Positions 8,082-16,950 of a DNA stretch of 38,651 bases are shown piece by piece. The notes under the pieces are model-generated. The model saw nothing but the letters and a program-made list of their open reading frames with translations. It had not been told where the DNA came from and made no database searches. The position numbers and the translations under genes were made by a program. This stretch comes from an uncultured Gammaproteobacteria bacterium (lineage in GTDB: Bacteria; Pseudomonadota; Gammaproteobacteria; Ga0077536): NCBI GenBank assembly GCA_938075585.1, contig CALJHG010000040.1, positions 1 through 38,651 of the forward strand, in the 5' to 3' direction. The stretch's first letter is position 1. Each line of letters begins with the position of its first letter.

Positions 8082-8435
8082 TTACTTAGTAGATTCTTCA
8101 GACAACATTAAACGGGAGCAAAGGCTGCCATAAAGTTCCTCTATCTCATTGAAACGCCGGAAGTCTCTTTCGATTAACTCCATCATAATATCAGAGGCAT
8201 CTCCAATTCTTCGCGTGACAACCTCCGAGTCGAGCGAAGCTCGCGCCCGATCGGCAGACCTCACCCCTAGTTGAAAAAGTTTTTCATACTCTTTTGCGGG
8301 AGACATCTTAGTAGCATTAAAAAAATACGCAGCACAAGTAGTGGGATCTACTTCCTGAGACGGTACTGCTAAAGAATTGCTTCCGTGTACTGAAAGGAAA
8401 ATTAGCAAGAGAAAAAAAGAAAAATAATTTGGCAT
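8082..8435 (-). CDS. Small exported protein of unknown function
   Basis: A 117-residue protein that I do not recognise. Residues 1-20 form a strongly hydrophobic signal peptide, with a plausible cleavage after about Ala23 (NSLA|VP). The mature part of about 94 residues is mostly helical and charged, with two cysteines (Cys34 and Cys106) that could form a disulfide in the periplasm, and no lipobox. It lies between the aldolase pair and the photolyase on the same strand, 9 bases from phr. The signal peptide, ATG and operon spacing argue it is real. No function is inferred. Confidence 0.7.
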   Translation of the reverse strand: MPNYFSFFLLLIFLSVHGSNSLAVPSQEVDPTTCAAYFFNATKMSPAKEYEKLFQLGVRSADRARASLDSEVVTRRIGDASDIMMELIERDFRRFNEIEELYGSLCSRLMLSEESTK

Positions 8436-8481
8436 ACTCGCCTTAGGTCATTGATAAAGTAAGACACTGGATAAACAGCCC

Positions 8482-9141
8482 TTAGATTTTAAAACTCAAA
8501 GAACTTTCTAGCCCCTCTTCAAGGAATTTAACGTGTTCTTTAAAATTAAGCATGTCGATAAGACATTCGCCTTCTTGTATCTTGTCAATTATAGCTTCCT
8601 CAGCTTTTTGAATTTGAAGCGCTGAGGGTACCAAATCTATGAGTTGTGCGATGGATGCTACTATAATCCCATCCTCATCCCCAAATACAACTTCCTCGGG
8701 AGCTACAGCTATCCCACCACATTGAATTTCAGTCTGGGTCTCCATCATTTTTTGTGTAGTCCCGGAGCACGGACAATAAGATTTAGCAAAAACTGGAATC
8801 TCCAGCTTTCGCAACATTTCTACATCACGGACCGGTCCGTCTACTATTATGCCCGACAATCCTCTACGCTGCGCTTCAGTGCTAAATAGCTCCCCGACGA
8901 GGGCTCTTGTACTTTCTTGCGAGTCAACTACAAGAACGTCTCCGGCTTTAGACTGATTTAGTGCATCTATAACAGTTAAGAAATCATTATGGCAGCTCAC
9001 TGTACGCGCAGTACCTAGGATTTTTTTTCCATTATTAACCGGTCTTATAGTCGAAGACATTACTCTAATAGTTTTATCAGCATCAGCTATTGACGCTACC
9101 GACAAAGAAGATAATACATCTAGTAATTCAATCTTATTCAT
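8482..9141 (-). CDS. RraA-like / HMG aldolase family protein
   Basis: A 219-residue protein of the RraA-like superfamily, which includes 4-hydroxy-4-methyl-2-oxoglutarate (HMG) aldolases and the RNase E inhibitor RraA. The metal/substrate segment is present: GELFSTEAQRRGLSGIIVDGPVRDV has Gly83-Glu84, Asp101, Arg105 and Asp106, matching the Arg-Asp pair that binds substrate and Mg2+ in HMG aldolase. DEDGIIV near residue 175 is the second family block. It is longer than classical RraA (161), so it belongs to the catabolic aldolase branch rather than the RNase E regulator. It starts 2 bases after the HpcH/HpaI aldolase gene, so the two are coupled. Substrate unknown. Confidence 0.85.
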   Translation of the reverse strand: MNKIELLDVLSSLSVASIADADKTIRVMSSTIRPVNNGKKILGTARTVSCHNDFLTVIDALNQSKAGDVLVVDSQESTRALVGELFSTEAQRRGLSGIIVDGPVRDVEMLRKLEIPVFAKSYCPCSGTTQKMMETQTEIQCGGIAVAPEEVVFGDEDGIIVASIAQLIDLVPSALQIQKAEEAIIDKIQEGECLIDMLNFKEHVKFLEEGLESSLSFKI

Positions 9142-9143
9142 GG

Positions 9144-9896
9144 CTACTCTCCTTCTCGCAACTTGGTTAATGTATCCTGAGCTCCGCCCGTCATGAATGA
9201 AATATCCAAACCGCTACAAAGTAAAGTGAACCCCTCACCAACTTTCGCTGACACATCAGCAGCATCAACACCAAAAAATCCAAGCGGCATTTTTTTAGCC
9301 ACACATACGTCTCGTACATGATCGATCGCTGAAACTACCTCTTTATCGTCAAGTAATCCCGTCTTATTTAGACTCGCAGAAAGATCATAGGGACCTACAA
9401 AAACTCCATCTATGCCCTCTACAGAACAAATCATCTCGATATTATTTACGGCGTCGATATGCTCTGCCTGAATTACGACCGCAAGTTCTTGGTTCGCCTT
9501 CTCTAAGTACTCATGAAATCTCAGCCCATAAGTGTTTGCTCGACTTAAACCAATCCCCCGACTTCCGTTAGGGGGGTATTTGACGCAATCCACTATATAC
9601 TGAGCATCCTCAGCGGTATTTACAGAAGGTACGATTATTCCCGCTGCACCGGCATCTAATGCTTGTTGGATCTGTACTTTTTCTTTCGACGCAATTCTTA
9701 CTAGGCATGGAGTACTGCCAGCAGTCTGGATAATATCACGCACCGCTATGGCAGAGAGCGGAGAATGCTCAGCATCTACAAAAAGCCAGTCAAAGCCAAT
9801 TTGCGCAAGGGCCTCCACCACCTCAGAAGAAGCCAAAGTGACCATTGTCCCACAAAGAATATCACCACTATCCAAAAGTTCTCGAAAATTAATCAT
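9144..9896 (-). CDS. HpcH/HpaI-family class II aldolase
   Basis: A 250-residue TIM-barrel, metal-dependent aldolase releasing pyruvate (or a related 2-oxo acid) from 4-hydroxy-2-oxo acids. The HpaI active-site set is intact: His44 in VDAEHSP, Arg67 in LVRIAS, metal ligands Glu145 in IQAEH and Asp171 in GPYDLSASL. The usual family block after the first metal ligand is changed here (AEHIDAVNN instead of the more common ETxEAVEN), so substrate preference may differ. It is immediately followed by the RraA-like aldolase gene. A plausible role is cleavage of hydroxy-oxo acids from sugar-acid or aromatic breakdown. Exact substrate not assignable. Confidence 0.88.
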   Translation of the reverse strand: MINFRELLDSGDILCGTMVTLASSEVVEALAQIGFDWLFVDAEHSPLSAIAVRDIIQTAGSTPCLVRIASKEKVQIQQALDAGAAGIIVPSVNTAEDAQYIVDCVKYPPNGSRGIGLSRANTYGLRFHEYLEKANQELAVVIQAEHIDAVNNIEMICSVEGIDGVFVGPYDLSASLNKTGLLDDKEVVSAIDHVRDVCVAKKMPLGFFGVDAADVSAKVGEGFTLLCSGLDISFMTGGAQDTLTKLREGE

Positions 9897-9952
9897 ACCG
9901 TTTCTCTCCGCTAATTATTGCCAGCCTGCTCGACACAACTACCACCATAATG

Positions 9953-10903
9953 TCAAAAATGTTTGTAGCCTTTCGTCTTTAAGATAATGTCTTCATTCTC
10001 ACCCGACAAACACCGTACATGACTTCCTTCAGTTACCATACCAATTTTTGTGAGTTTTATTCCCTCTGTAGCGGCCATCGCATACGCCTCAACTAGAGCA
10101 TCTTGAGGAACGGTATACATAAGTTCGTAATCATCTCCTCCACTCAGCGCGAATTCTAACGCTTCTTTTTCAGTATAAACACTCGATAACGACGGTGAGA
10201 TAGGTATAGAGCTGGCTAGAAGATCGATACCCACGTCACTAGCCGCGGCGATATGACCAGCATCCGCTAGTAGCCCATCTGATATATCAATGGCCGAATT
10301 AGCTATTCCAAGCAAATTAATAGACAGGCTAATTCTGGCTAAAGGTCTCTCATATCGCTCCACGAGAAATTTCTCTTCTGCGTCAAGAGGAGTCTTGTTC
10401 AAAATGCCTAGCGCCCCGCTAGCATCACCTAAAGTACCTGACACCAGAATAGTATCGCCGATCTTTGCTCCAGCTCGCGTCAGCGGAGGCCCCGAAACAT
10501 GCCCAACCATAGTAAGACTTATCGCCAGGGGCCCACGCGCAGTATCCCCGCCTATTAGCGAACAATTATACTCATCGAGACATTCCCCCAAGCCCAAAGA
10601 AAAATTTCTTAACCATGCTTCATCGTTGTCTGGAATTACAAGTGATAATAGGCCATAACATGGCTGAGCCCCCATTGCTGCCATGTCACTTAAATTTACT
10701 GCCGCCGATCGAAAACCAATAACTTCGGGCTTGGTATCAGGTAAAAAATGGATCCCTTCAACCAACGTATCTACCGAGAGAGCGATACTTTTCCATTCCG
10801 GCACACTAATAACCGCGGCATCATCGCCATTTCGAACTATTGTTGAATTGTCTAACTTTTCTAATGGAGAAAAATATTTTTTAATGAGCTCAAATTCATC
10901 CAC
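9953..10903 (-). CDS. thiL: Thiamine-monophosphate kinase
   Basis: A 316-residue ThiL that phosphorylates thiamine monophosphate to thiamine diphosphate with ATP. It has the N-terminal DEFELIKKYF, the metal/ATP motif NGDDAA at 25-30, the DTLVEGIHF block, IGGDTARG in the ATP site, and ISDGLLAD plus SGGDDYEL in the C-terminal domain. The start is GTG (no ATG in range) at the conserved family N-terminus. It lies 23 bases after nusB at the end of the riboflavin-nusB group. pgpA, which commonly follows thiL in gammaproteobacteria, is absent here, and the aldolase pair takes its place. Confidence 0.95.
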   Translation of the reverse strand: MDEFELIKKYFSPLEKLDNSTIVRNGDDAAVISVPEWKSIALSVDTLVEGIHFLPDTKPEVIGFRSAAVNLSDMAAMGAQPCYGLLSLVIPDNDEAWLRNFSLGLGECLDEYNCSLIGGDTARGPLAISLTMVGHVSGPPLTRAGAKIGDTILVSGTLGDASGALGILNKTPLDAEEKFLVERYERPLARISLSINLLGIANSAIDISDGLLADAGHIAAASDVGIDLLASSIPISPSLSSVYTEKEALEFALSGGDDYELMYTVPQDALVEAYAMAATEGIKLTKIGMVTEGSHVRCLSGENEDIILKTKGYKHF

Positions 10904-10926
10904 TGATAAAGACTCGACAGTTTGGA

Positions 10927-11373
10927 CTATGCACTTACTTTTGATTCTGCTGGGCGCATGTTCTTTGCTAGTTGATCTAATGTTCCGTTCACAAATCGGA
11001 AACCCTCAACCGTACCGAACATTTTGCAAAGTTCCACCCCTTCATTGATCACAACCTGAAAGGGAATATCTTGGCAAAATCTCATTTCATACGCGCTAAG
11101 TAACAGCACACTTCTTTCTACGAGATCTAACCGCTCCCAGTCCATATCTAAACACACCAGCAAGGATTGTTTCAGTTCTTCGAAATTTGCTGCGACTTCG
11201 CATACCAACTTAGAAAAATAAATTAGGTCAACTTTAATTAATTCTCGACACTCTTCAAATTCGTTCACAATTTTTTGGGCACTTTCTTGCTGCATTTGCC
11301 ATTGATACAGAGCCTGCACGGCGCACCTTCTGGCTCGCACACGCCCTTCACGCACCCGTGATACTTTCGGCAT
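10927..11373 (-). CDS. nusB: Transcription antitermination factor NusB
   Basis: A 148-residue all-helical NusB, which binds boxA RNA together with NusE (S10) and promotes antitermination in ribosomal RNA operons. Typical blocks are RARRCAVQALYQWQM near the N-terminus, the helix with DLVERSVLLLSAYEM, and the VVINEGVELCKMFGTVEGFRFVNGTLD segment (all conserved). Its ATG directly abuts the ribH stop codon with no gap. The order ribH-nusB-thiL is the usual proteobacterial arrangement. Confidence 0.96.
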   Translation of the reverse strand: MPKVSRVREGRVRARRCAVQALYQWQMQQESAQKIVNEFEECRELIKVDLIYFSKLVCEVAANFEELKQSLLVCLDMDWERLDLVERSVLLLSAYEMRFCQDIPFQVVINEGVELCKMFGTVEGFRFVNGTLDQLAKNMRPAESKVSA

Positions 11374-11847
11374 TTAAACTTGACGCATTAGATTGATCAT
11401 TTCTATCGCCGTAGCCGCCGCTTCAGCACCTTTATTCCCGGCTTTTGTTCCAGCTCGCTCAATAGCTTGCTCGATGGTATCAACAGTCAGCACTCCAAAA
11501 ATCACTGGTACTCCAGAGTCTGTTGCTACTCTCGAAAGACCATTGGAGCAGGCACCCGCAACTTGTTCGAAATGAGGGGTAGCCCCTCTAATAACAGCGC
11601 CCAAAGCAATGATTGCATCGTATGAATTAGATACGACCATTTTTTTTGCTACAACGGGCAATTCATAAGCGCCGGGCACCTTCAATATATCAACTTCAAT
11701 TTCAGCACTCGATGACCGTTGTAACATATCAACGCAACCTGTCTCTAAATGATCGACTATAAAGCTATTAAACCGAGTACAAATAACGCCTATTTTCGCG
11801 CTAGAATCGAGTAATAACCCACCCGACATATTGTTAGTTTTCAACAT
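11374..11847 (-). CDS. ribH: 6,7-dimethyl-8-ribityllumazine synthase
   Basis: A 157-residue lumazine synthase that condenses the pyrimidinedione made by RibD/phosphatase with 3,4-dihydroxy-2-butanone 4-phosphate made by RibB, giving lumazine for RibE. Conserved parts are IGVICTRFNSFI, VPGAYELPVVAKK, ALGAVIRGATPHFEQV with the catalytic histidine, and FGVLTVDTIEQAIERAG. GAGGA lies about 11 bases before the ATG; a second ATG six codons in is possible. It normally assembles as a 60-subunit or pentameric shell. It sits directly between ribB and nusB. Confidence 0.97.
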   Translation of the reverse strand: MLKTNNMSGGLLLDSSAKIGVICTRFNSFIVDHLETGCVDMLQRSSSAEIEVDILKVPGAYELPVVAKKMVVSNSYDAIIALGAVIRGATPHFEQVAGACSNGLSRVATDSGVPVIFGVLTVDTIEQAIERAGTKAGNKGAEAAATAIEMINLMRQV

Positions 11848-11860
11848 AATTAATTATTCC

Positions 11861-12973
11861 TCACGTTACATATTCCACCACTTCGAGTCCGAAGCCAGAT
11901 AGTGCGTGATATTTTCTCGGATTACTCATCACCCGCATCTTGCGAACTCCAACATCTGCCAAAATTTGCGCACCCAGACCAATCTGTCTCCATTTCATAG
12001 GCTTACTTTCTTTCCCAAGGGAATGAGGGGACACATCATTTTTGTCACTGTACCTTGCAACTTCATCAATTAAATCAGCAGTCTCCACCTGATTATTTAA
12101 AATCACAACAACACCTTCGCCAGCTTCAGATACTCGGCGCAAAGCATCACGCAAGGGCCAACCGGCCTCAGCACGAATACTCGCGGTCAAATCATCTAGT
12201 GGGTTCGCGATATGTACTCGAACCAATGTCGGCCTGTCTTTACTAATATCTCCTTTAACCATGGCCATATGCATGTCGCCTTGCAGCGCATCCTTAAAGG
12301 CATGCAGCGTAAACTCTCCAAATTCGGTTGGCAGAACACTTGTAGCCGAACGATAAACTGTCTTCTCATTTTGCACACGATATTTTATTAGATTAGCGAT
12401 AGTCCCAATTTTGAGACCAAAGCTAGCCGCAATTTTCTCTAGGTCTGGGCGCCTAGCCATTGTTCCGTCATCATTTAATATTTCAACAATAACAGCGGCT
12501 GGTTCTAACCCAGCACATCGAGCAAAATCACAACCCGCTTCAGTATGTCCAGCCCGAGTGAGTACTCCACCCGACTGAGCCATTAGCGGAAAAATATGTC
12601 CTGGCTGAGTAATATCATCTGCTGTAGCGTCTTTTGATACTGCTGCCTCTACAGTTCGCGCCCTATCACTGGCCGAAATGCCTGTAGTGACTCCTGTGGC
12701 AGCTTCGATAGACAAGGTAAAGTTCGTACTGTGAGTGGCCTGTGTATCTCGGACCATTAAGCCCAAATTAAGCTTTTTACATCTGTCCCCTGTCAGTGTT
12801 AGGCAAATAAGTCCTCGACCATGCTTAGACATAAAATTTATTGTCTCGGCAGTACAGTGCTCAGCAGCGATTATGAAGTCTCCCTCATTCTCGCGATCTT
12901 CATCATCCATGATGATGATCATCTTCCCTTCGCTAATGTCGGCAACAAGTTCTTCAGTGGAATTTAATTTCAT
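11861..12973 (-). CDS. ribB: 3,4-dihydroxy-2-butanone 4-phosphate synthase with degenerate GTP cyclohydrolase II domain
   Basis: The first ~200 residues are a complete DHBP synthase, converting ribulose 5-phosphate to DHBP and formate: DDEDRENEGDF for the Mg2+/substrate acids, HGRGLICL, and HTEAGCDFARCAGL. The remaining ~165 residues align in outline to GTP cyclohydrolase II but lack the zinc cysteines and the YLxxEGRGIG block, so GTP cyclohydrolase activity is not expected; a separate RibA should exist elsewhere. This hybrid (often called RibBX) is common in gammaproteobacteria. The open frame extends to a TTG at 12994, but the ATG at 12973 gives the normal MKLNSTEELVADI start and 370 residues. 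It lies 116 bases downstream of ribE. Activity of the tail, possibly structural or regulatory, is unknown. Confidence 0.93.
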   Translation of the reverse strand: MKLNSTEELVADISEGKMIIIMDDEDRENEGDFIIAAEHCTAETINFMSKHGRGLICLTLTGDRCKKLNLGLMVRDTQATHSTNFTLSIEAATGVTTGISASDRARTVEAAVSKDATADDITQPGHIFPLMAQSGGVLTRAGHTEAGCDFARCAGLEPAAVIVEILNDDGTMARRPDLEKIAASFGLKIGTIANLIKYRVQNEKTVYRSATSVLPTEFGEFTLHAFKDALQGDMHMAMVKGDISKDRPTLVRVHIANPLDDLTASIRAEAGWPLRDALRRVSEAGEGVVVILNNQVETADLIDEVARYSDKNDVSPHSLGKESKPMKWRQIGLGAQILADVGVRKMRVMSNPRKYHALSGFGLEVVEYVT

Positions 12974-13002
12974 AGTCAAATACAACCCGTTCAATCTTAT
13001 CT

Positions 13003-13068
13003 ATTATAAGCCCTAGCTATGGATTTTATCTGAAAAAGGTAGGGAATTTAGCAACATACTGTATTATA
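13003..13068 (-). promoter_or_regulatory. Two possible -10 elements ahead of ribB
   Basis: In the gap between ribE and ribB, two perfect TATAAT hexamers occur on the minus strand (13063-13068 and 13003-13008), 60 bases apart. Neither has a good TTGACA-like element at 16-18 bases. They may mark an internal promoter for ribB-ribH-nusB-thiL. No FMN riboswitch consensus was recognised here. Confidence 0.3.
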
Positions 13069-13089
13069 TAACAAATATCCTATTTATCT

Positions 13090-13743
13090 TCATTCTAGTA
13101 AGCCTGCGCGCTCTAGGATTGATAACGAAATAGTAGAATCCACATTGTCTGCGCTTGATTCAATTAGTCGGTCAAGATAACGAGCTACCAAATCCACTTC
13201 TACGTTTATTGTGGAACCGGTCTCACTTTCGCCCAAAGTTGTATTATCAAGTGTGTGAGGAATCGTTAGAACTTCGAACTCATCTTTGCCGGCACCGTTT
13301 ACGGTTAAGCTCACACCGTCCAAAGAAACTGAACCTTTGAAAGCTAAATATTTGGAAAGTTCACTCGGTATCTGGACTACGAAACGAATATATTCATCAA
13401 GTACTTCTCGCGATTTTATCTTTCCTACGCCATCTATATGCCCGCTGACCAAATGACCGCCGAGGCGATCATTAAATCTAAGTGCTTTTTCCAAATTAAC
13501 CTTGTCACCTGTCTTACGCTGCCCTAACGTCGTTCTAGCGAGAGTTTCAGCAGATACATCCACCTCAAATTGTCCAGATTCGAACCCAGTAACGGTGAGA
13601 CATGGACCCGAAACTGCAATAGAGTCTCCTAAGATTACGTCCGTAAAGTCTAGCTGAGGTGCAAGAATCCTCATTCGCATGGACGATTTAACCGGCTCTA
13701 TCTCAACTATTTTTCCTACTTCTTGTACAATTCCTGTAAACAC
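13090..13743 (-). CDS. ribE: Riboflavin synthase, alpha subunit
   Basis: A 217-residue enzyme that dismutates two lumazines into riboflavin and the pyrimidinedione. It has the internal duplication typical of the family: repeat one opens with MFTGIVQEVGKI and contains SIAVSGPCLTV, repeat two contains HLVSGHIDGVGKI and SVSLDGVSLTVN. In repeat one the family's usual GVCLTV reads GPCLTV; the cysteine is kept. The C-terminal helix with VDLVARYLDRL mediates trimer formation. It lies 19 bases after ribD. Also named ribC in some organisms. Confidence 0.97.
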   Translation of the reverse strand: MFTGIVQEVGKIVEIEPVKSSMRMRILAPQLDFTDVILGDSIAVSGPCLTVTGFESGQFEVDVSAETLARTTLGQRKTGDKVNLEKALRFNDRLGGHLVSGHIDGVGKIKSREVLDEYIRFVVQIPSELSKYLAFKGSVSLDGVSLTVNGAGKDEFEVLTIPHTLDNTTLGESETGSTINVEVDLVARYLDRLIESSADNVDSTISLSILERAGLLE

Positions 13744-13762
13744 CTGTTAAGTCCTCCATCTA

Positions 13763-14866
13763 TCAAATATTAGGCACTAACGTCGCTACCATGTCGTTCC
13801 CTAAGGATGACCATGATTTTAACTTCAATTCTTGTACCTCGCTCAGCCTATCAGGTGAGGGCACTTGGAATGCACGTCTACCTTCGGTACCGACAATTTT
13901 TGGCGCAATATATAGCGTCAACTCATCAAATAGTTTTCTCTGTATGAATTGCCGAGTCAAAACAGGTCCGGCCTCGATCAATATATTATTTAGTCCGTGA
14001 GAGGCACACCTATCAAGAACAAGTTCAAGATCCATCGCTCCTGACAACTCTTCCACACTTTCAATTTCAGCTAATCTAGATAATTTATTATTGTATTTCG
14101 ACTCAAAGGACTTGCCGCAAAAAATTAATACTTTCCCGCCGACTGTGAATAAGCTAGCCGAACTAGGGCAACGTAACTGGGTATCCAAAATAATTCTAGT
14201 CACTTCTCGTCCGCGCATTTGTGATTTTTTTTCGCGGACATTCAATAGTGGATCATCCGTCAAAATGGTACCTATCCCTGTCATCACACCGCACGACAAA
14301 GCCCTCAACCTTTGGCCATCAGATCTCGCGGCTTCGCCTGTGATCCACTTACTCTCGCCACTAGCCATCGCCATCGCCCCATCTAAGCTCATAGCCATCT
14401 TCAATCTCACGTAAGGCTTCCCCTTTGCCATGCGTTTAATGAAGCCTTGATTTAGCTCCAATGCCTCGCTCTCACAGACTCCGCTTAGAACATCTATACC
14501 AGCGTCGCAGAGAATACGATGTCCAGTTCCGGACACCTTGGGATTTGGATCCTCGCAAGCGTACACTACTCTAGAAATACCAGCTGAAATAAGAGCTTCG
14601 ACACATGGTCCTGTGCGGCCTTTATGACTACACGGCTCCAACGTGACATAAGCCGTCGCCATTTTAGCCGTTTCGCCAGCGTCTCTTATAGCTTCTATCT
14701 CGGCGTGATTCTTGCCCGCAAGATGATGGAAGCCTCTTCCAATGATTTGATCATTTTTCACAATTACACAACCAACAGCAGGATTCGGGCTAGTCGAATA
14801 CTCACCCTTTCTAGCCAATTCTAGTGCTTCGCGCATATACTCAACATCTCGTGTTTTAGCACCCAT
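13763..14866 (-). CDS. ribD: Bifunctional diaminohydroxyphosphoribosylaminopyrimidine deaminase / reductase
   Basis: A 367-residue bifunctional enzyme for the second and third steps of riboflavin synthesis. The N-terminal cytidine-deaminase-like domain (about 1-145) has the zinc site HAEIEAI (His54, catalytic Glu56) and TLEPCSHKGRTGPC (Cys79 and Cys88). The C-terminal NADPH-dependent reductase domain (about 146-367) has RLKMAMSLDGAMA, SKWITGEAAR and ILIEAGPVLTRQFI. Length agrees with E. coli RibD (367). It follows nrdR by 42 bases, the standard order. Confidence 0.97.
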   Translation of the reverse strand: MGAKTRDVEYMREALELARKGEYSTSPNPAVGCVIVKNDQIIGRGFHHLAGKNHAEIEAIRDAGETAKMATAYVTLEPCSHKGRTGPCVEALISAGISRVVYACEDPNPKVSGTGHRILCDAGIDVLSGVCESEALELNQGFIKRMAKGKPYVRLKMAMSLDGAMAMASGESKWITGEAARSDGQRLRALSCGVMTGIGTILTDDPLLNVREKKSQMRGREVTRIILDTQLRCPSSASLFTVGGKVLIFCGKSFESKYNNKLSRLAEIESVEELSGAMDLELVLDRCASHGLNNILIEAGPVLTRQFIQRKLFDELTLYIAPKIVGTEGRRAFQVPSPDRLSEVQELKLKSWSSLGNDMVATLVPNI

Positions 14867-14908
14867 TCACGCACCTACCCATACAAGAATCACACACTAA
14901 AACTTGCA

Positions 14909-15427
14909 TTATTTCGATCTCTTTGACCCGTCTTGCCTTAACAAGTCGAGTTGTTTCTCTCTGAGCTTAAGTGGCAGCTCATTTTCTAATCCTTTTATCT
15001 CCTCTAAAAATGCCTGAACATCTTCGAAGCTTCTGTAGACTGAAGCAAAACGCACGTAAGCCACTTTATCTAGCTTGCGCAGTTCATCCATTAGATATTC
15101 ACCGACCACATCTGCAGCAATTTCGCGATCACCTAGGGCACGTATAGACTTTTTGACATTATTTAATGAAGCCTCAATAAGTTCAGACGACACAGGCCGC
15201 TTTTCTAATGCCTTCAGCATTCCGTGCTGCAGCTTTTCTTCACTAAAGGGTTCTCGAGCGCCATCGCTTTTGATTACACGAGGGAAATTAAGCTCGGGTT
15301 TCTCGTGAGTGGTAAACCGCACTTCACACTGCTGACAAACCCTACGGCGCCTCACCTGCTCCCCATCTCCTATAAGACGCGAGTCAATGACACGAGTATC
15401 GTTATTACCGCAAAATGGACAAATCAT
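14909..15427 (-). CDS. nrdR: Transcriptional repressor NrdR
   Basis: A 172-residue NrdR, which represses ribonucleotide reductase operons in response to bound ATP/dATP. The zinc ribbon has Cys3, Cys6, Cys31 and Cys34, and an arginine-rich segment (VRRRRV) contacts DNA. An ATP-cone domain follows (about residues 49-139). The length is slightly over the usual 150-160 owing to a charged C-terminal tail with several lysines and arginines. It sits between glyA and ribD, as in most gammaproteobacteria. No NrdR box was sought with confidence in this window. Confidence 0.97.
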   Translation of the reverse strand: MICPFCGNNDTRVIDSRLIGDGEQVRRRRVCQQCEVRFTTHEKPELNFPRVIKSDGAREPFSEEKLQHGMLKALEKRPVSSELIEASLNNVKKSIRALGDREIAADVVGEYLMDELRKLDKVAYVRFASVYRSFEDVQAFLEEIKGLENELPLKLREKQLDLLRQDGSKRSK

Positions 15428-15472
15428 TAATCCACCCCTTAATGAAACCGGTAGGAATACCTGTTCCGAGTT

Positions 15473-16729
15473 TTACCTCACATATACAGGAAAGCTAGTA
15501 CAAAGTTCTTCCACCTTCTTTCTTACATCCAAGACCATCTTCTCGGAGGTAGGATTATCTAGAATATCACACATCCAGCCGGCAATAATTCTAGCTTCAC
15601 TCTCCTTGAATCCTCGAGTGGTGATTGCCGGGGTGCCAATTCTAATACCACTTGTCACAAATGGAGATAAGGGGTCGTTGGGAACCGCATTTTTATTAAC
15701 AGTAAGGTGTGCTTCTCCTAGCAGCGCGTCAGCTATTTTTCCTGTGATTTCCTTGTCAACTAAATCTACTAGAAAAAGGTGATTGTCTGTTCCTCCCGAA
15801 ACAACTTTATAACTCCTATCAATAAAAGTTTGAGCCATTACCTGTGCGTTGATTAAGACCTGCTGTTGATACTCTTTAAAGTCAGCCATCATAGCCTCTT
15901 TAAACGCTACCGCTTTAGCGGCAATGACATGCATCAAAGGCCCCCCCTGCGTACCTGGGAAAACAGCTGAGTTCAGTTTCTTTTCAATGTTCGGGTTAGA
16001 CCGCGCCATAATTAACCCAGATCTAGGCCCACGAAGCGTTTTATGCGTGGTGGTTGTAGTAACGTCTGCCACTCCAACCGGGCTTGGGTACAAACCCACC
16101 GCTACCAGACCTGCAACGTGCGCCATATCTGACAGCATAAAAGCGCCCACCTCATCCGCAATTTCTCTAAAAAACTCCCAATCAATAACCCGAGAATACG
16201 CCGAAAACCCAGTTACAATAAGCTTAGGTCTATGCTTGCGAGCCAGCCTCGCGACTTCGCTGTAATCGATAAGTCCCGTCTTAGCATCTAATCCATACTG
16301 GACAGAGTTATAAATTCTACCTGAAAAGTTAACGCTAGCGCCGTGAGTTAAGTGCCCTCCATCTGCGAGGCTCATGCCTAAGATAGTATCCCCCGGTTCA
16401 AGTAAAGCAAGATATGCAGCTGAGTTTGCTTGAGATCCAGAGTGTGCTTGGACATTCGCGTAATCCGCTCCAAATAGCGAGCACGCCCTATTTATTGCTA
16501 GCGTTTCAGTCCTGTCGACATGCTCGCATCCACCATAGTATCTTTTACCCGGATATCCTTCCGCATACTTATTGGTTAAGACGCTCCCACAAGCTGCTAA
16601 AACCCTGCTGCTCGCATAGTTTTCTGACGCTATCAATTCTATGTGCGTTTCCTGACGAGTTTCCTCCGCATCCATTGTCTCCCATAAATCAGGGTCAAAA
16701 TCTTTTATGTCAGATCTACTAAAGGACAT
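15473..16729 (-). CDS. glyA: Serine hydroxymethyltransferase
   Basis: A 418-residue PLP enzyme converting serine and tetrahydrofolate to glycine and methylene-THF, the main one-carbon source. The PLP Schiff-base lysine is Lys230 in [25 protein letters not shown] and YPGKRYYGG near the N-terminus and [10 protein letters not shown] near the C-terminus are conserved. The frame can be read two codons earlier from a TTG, but the ATG at 16729 has AGGAG 7 bases upstream and fits the family. It is divergent from the DUF815 ATPase across a 221-base intergenic region. Confidence 0.97.
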   Translation of the reverse strand: MSFSRSDIKDFDPDLWETMDAEETRQETHIELIASENYASSRVLAACGSVLTNKYAEGYPGKRYYGGCEHVDRTETLAINRACSLFGADYANVQAHSGSQANSAAYLALLEPGDTILGMSLADGGHLTHGASVNFSGRIYNSVQYGLDAKTGLIDYSEVARLARKHRPKLIVTGFSAYSRVIDWEFFREIADEVGAFMLSDMAHVAGLVAVGLYPSPVGVADVTTTTTHKTLRGPRSGLIMARSNPNIEKKLNSAVFPGTQGGPLMHVIAAKAVAFKEAMMADFKEYQQQVLINAQVMAQTFIDRSYKVVSGGTDNHLFLVDLVDKEITGKIADALLGEAHLTVNKNAVPNDPLSPFVTSGIRIGTPAITTRGFKESEARIIAGWMCDILDNPTSEKMVLDVRKKVEELCTSFPVYVR

Positions 16730-16843
16730 GGGCAAACTCCTAATTAAAAAATATTTGCACTCGGGAAATATTAACTTATTACCAAGATACTACTGCGACG
16801 ATTAATCTCTTGATATTATCTTCCATCGGGCTTTAAGACACAA

Positions 16844-16873
16844 TTGGCTATGAAGAGCAATACAAACTAAAAT
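16844..16873 (+). promoter_or_regulatory. Putative sigma-70 promoter of the DUF815 ATPase gene
   Basis: Within the divergent glyA/ATPase intergenic region, TTGGCT (16844-16849) and TAAAAT (16868-16873) are separated by 18 bases, each matching the sigma-70 consensus at five and five of six positions or nearly so. The start point would fall near 16880, leaving a leader of about 70 bases. The rest of this 221-base region is AT-rich and I see no other clear element. Confidence 0.4.
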
Positions 16874-16950
16874 TGACTAATATCAAAATATTGTACGTTT
16901 TATCCGCTCATTAAGATTTAGCTCGAAAAGTAATTTTTAAGGAAAGAAAT

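Noticed and set aside
12974-13089. FMN riboswitch (RFN element) ahead of ribB
   Set aside because: The gap is only 116 bases and I could not find the conserved RFN blocks; the other rib gene gaps (19 and 42 bases) are too short.
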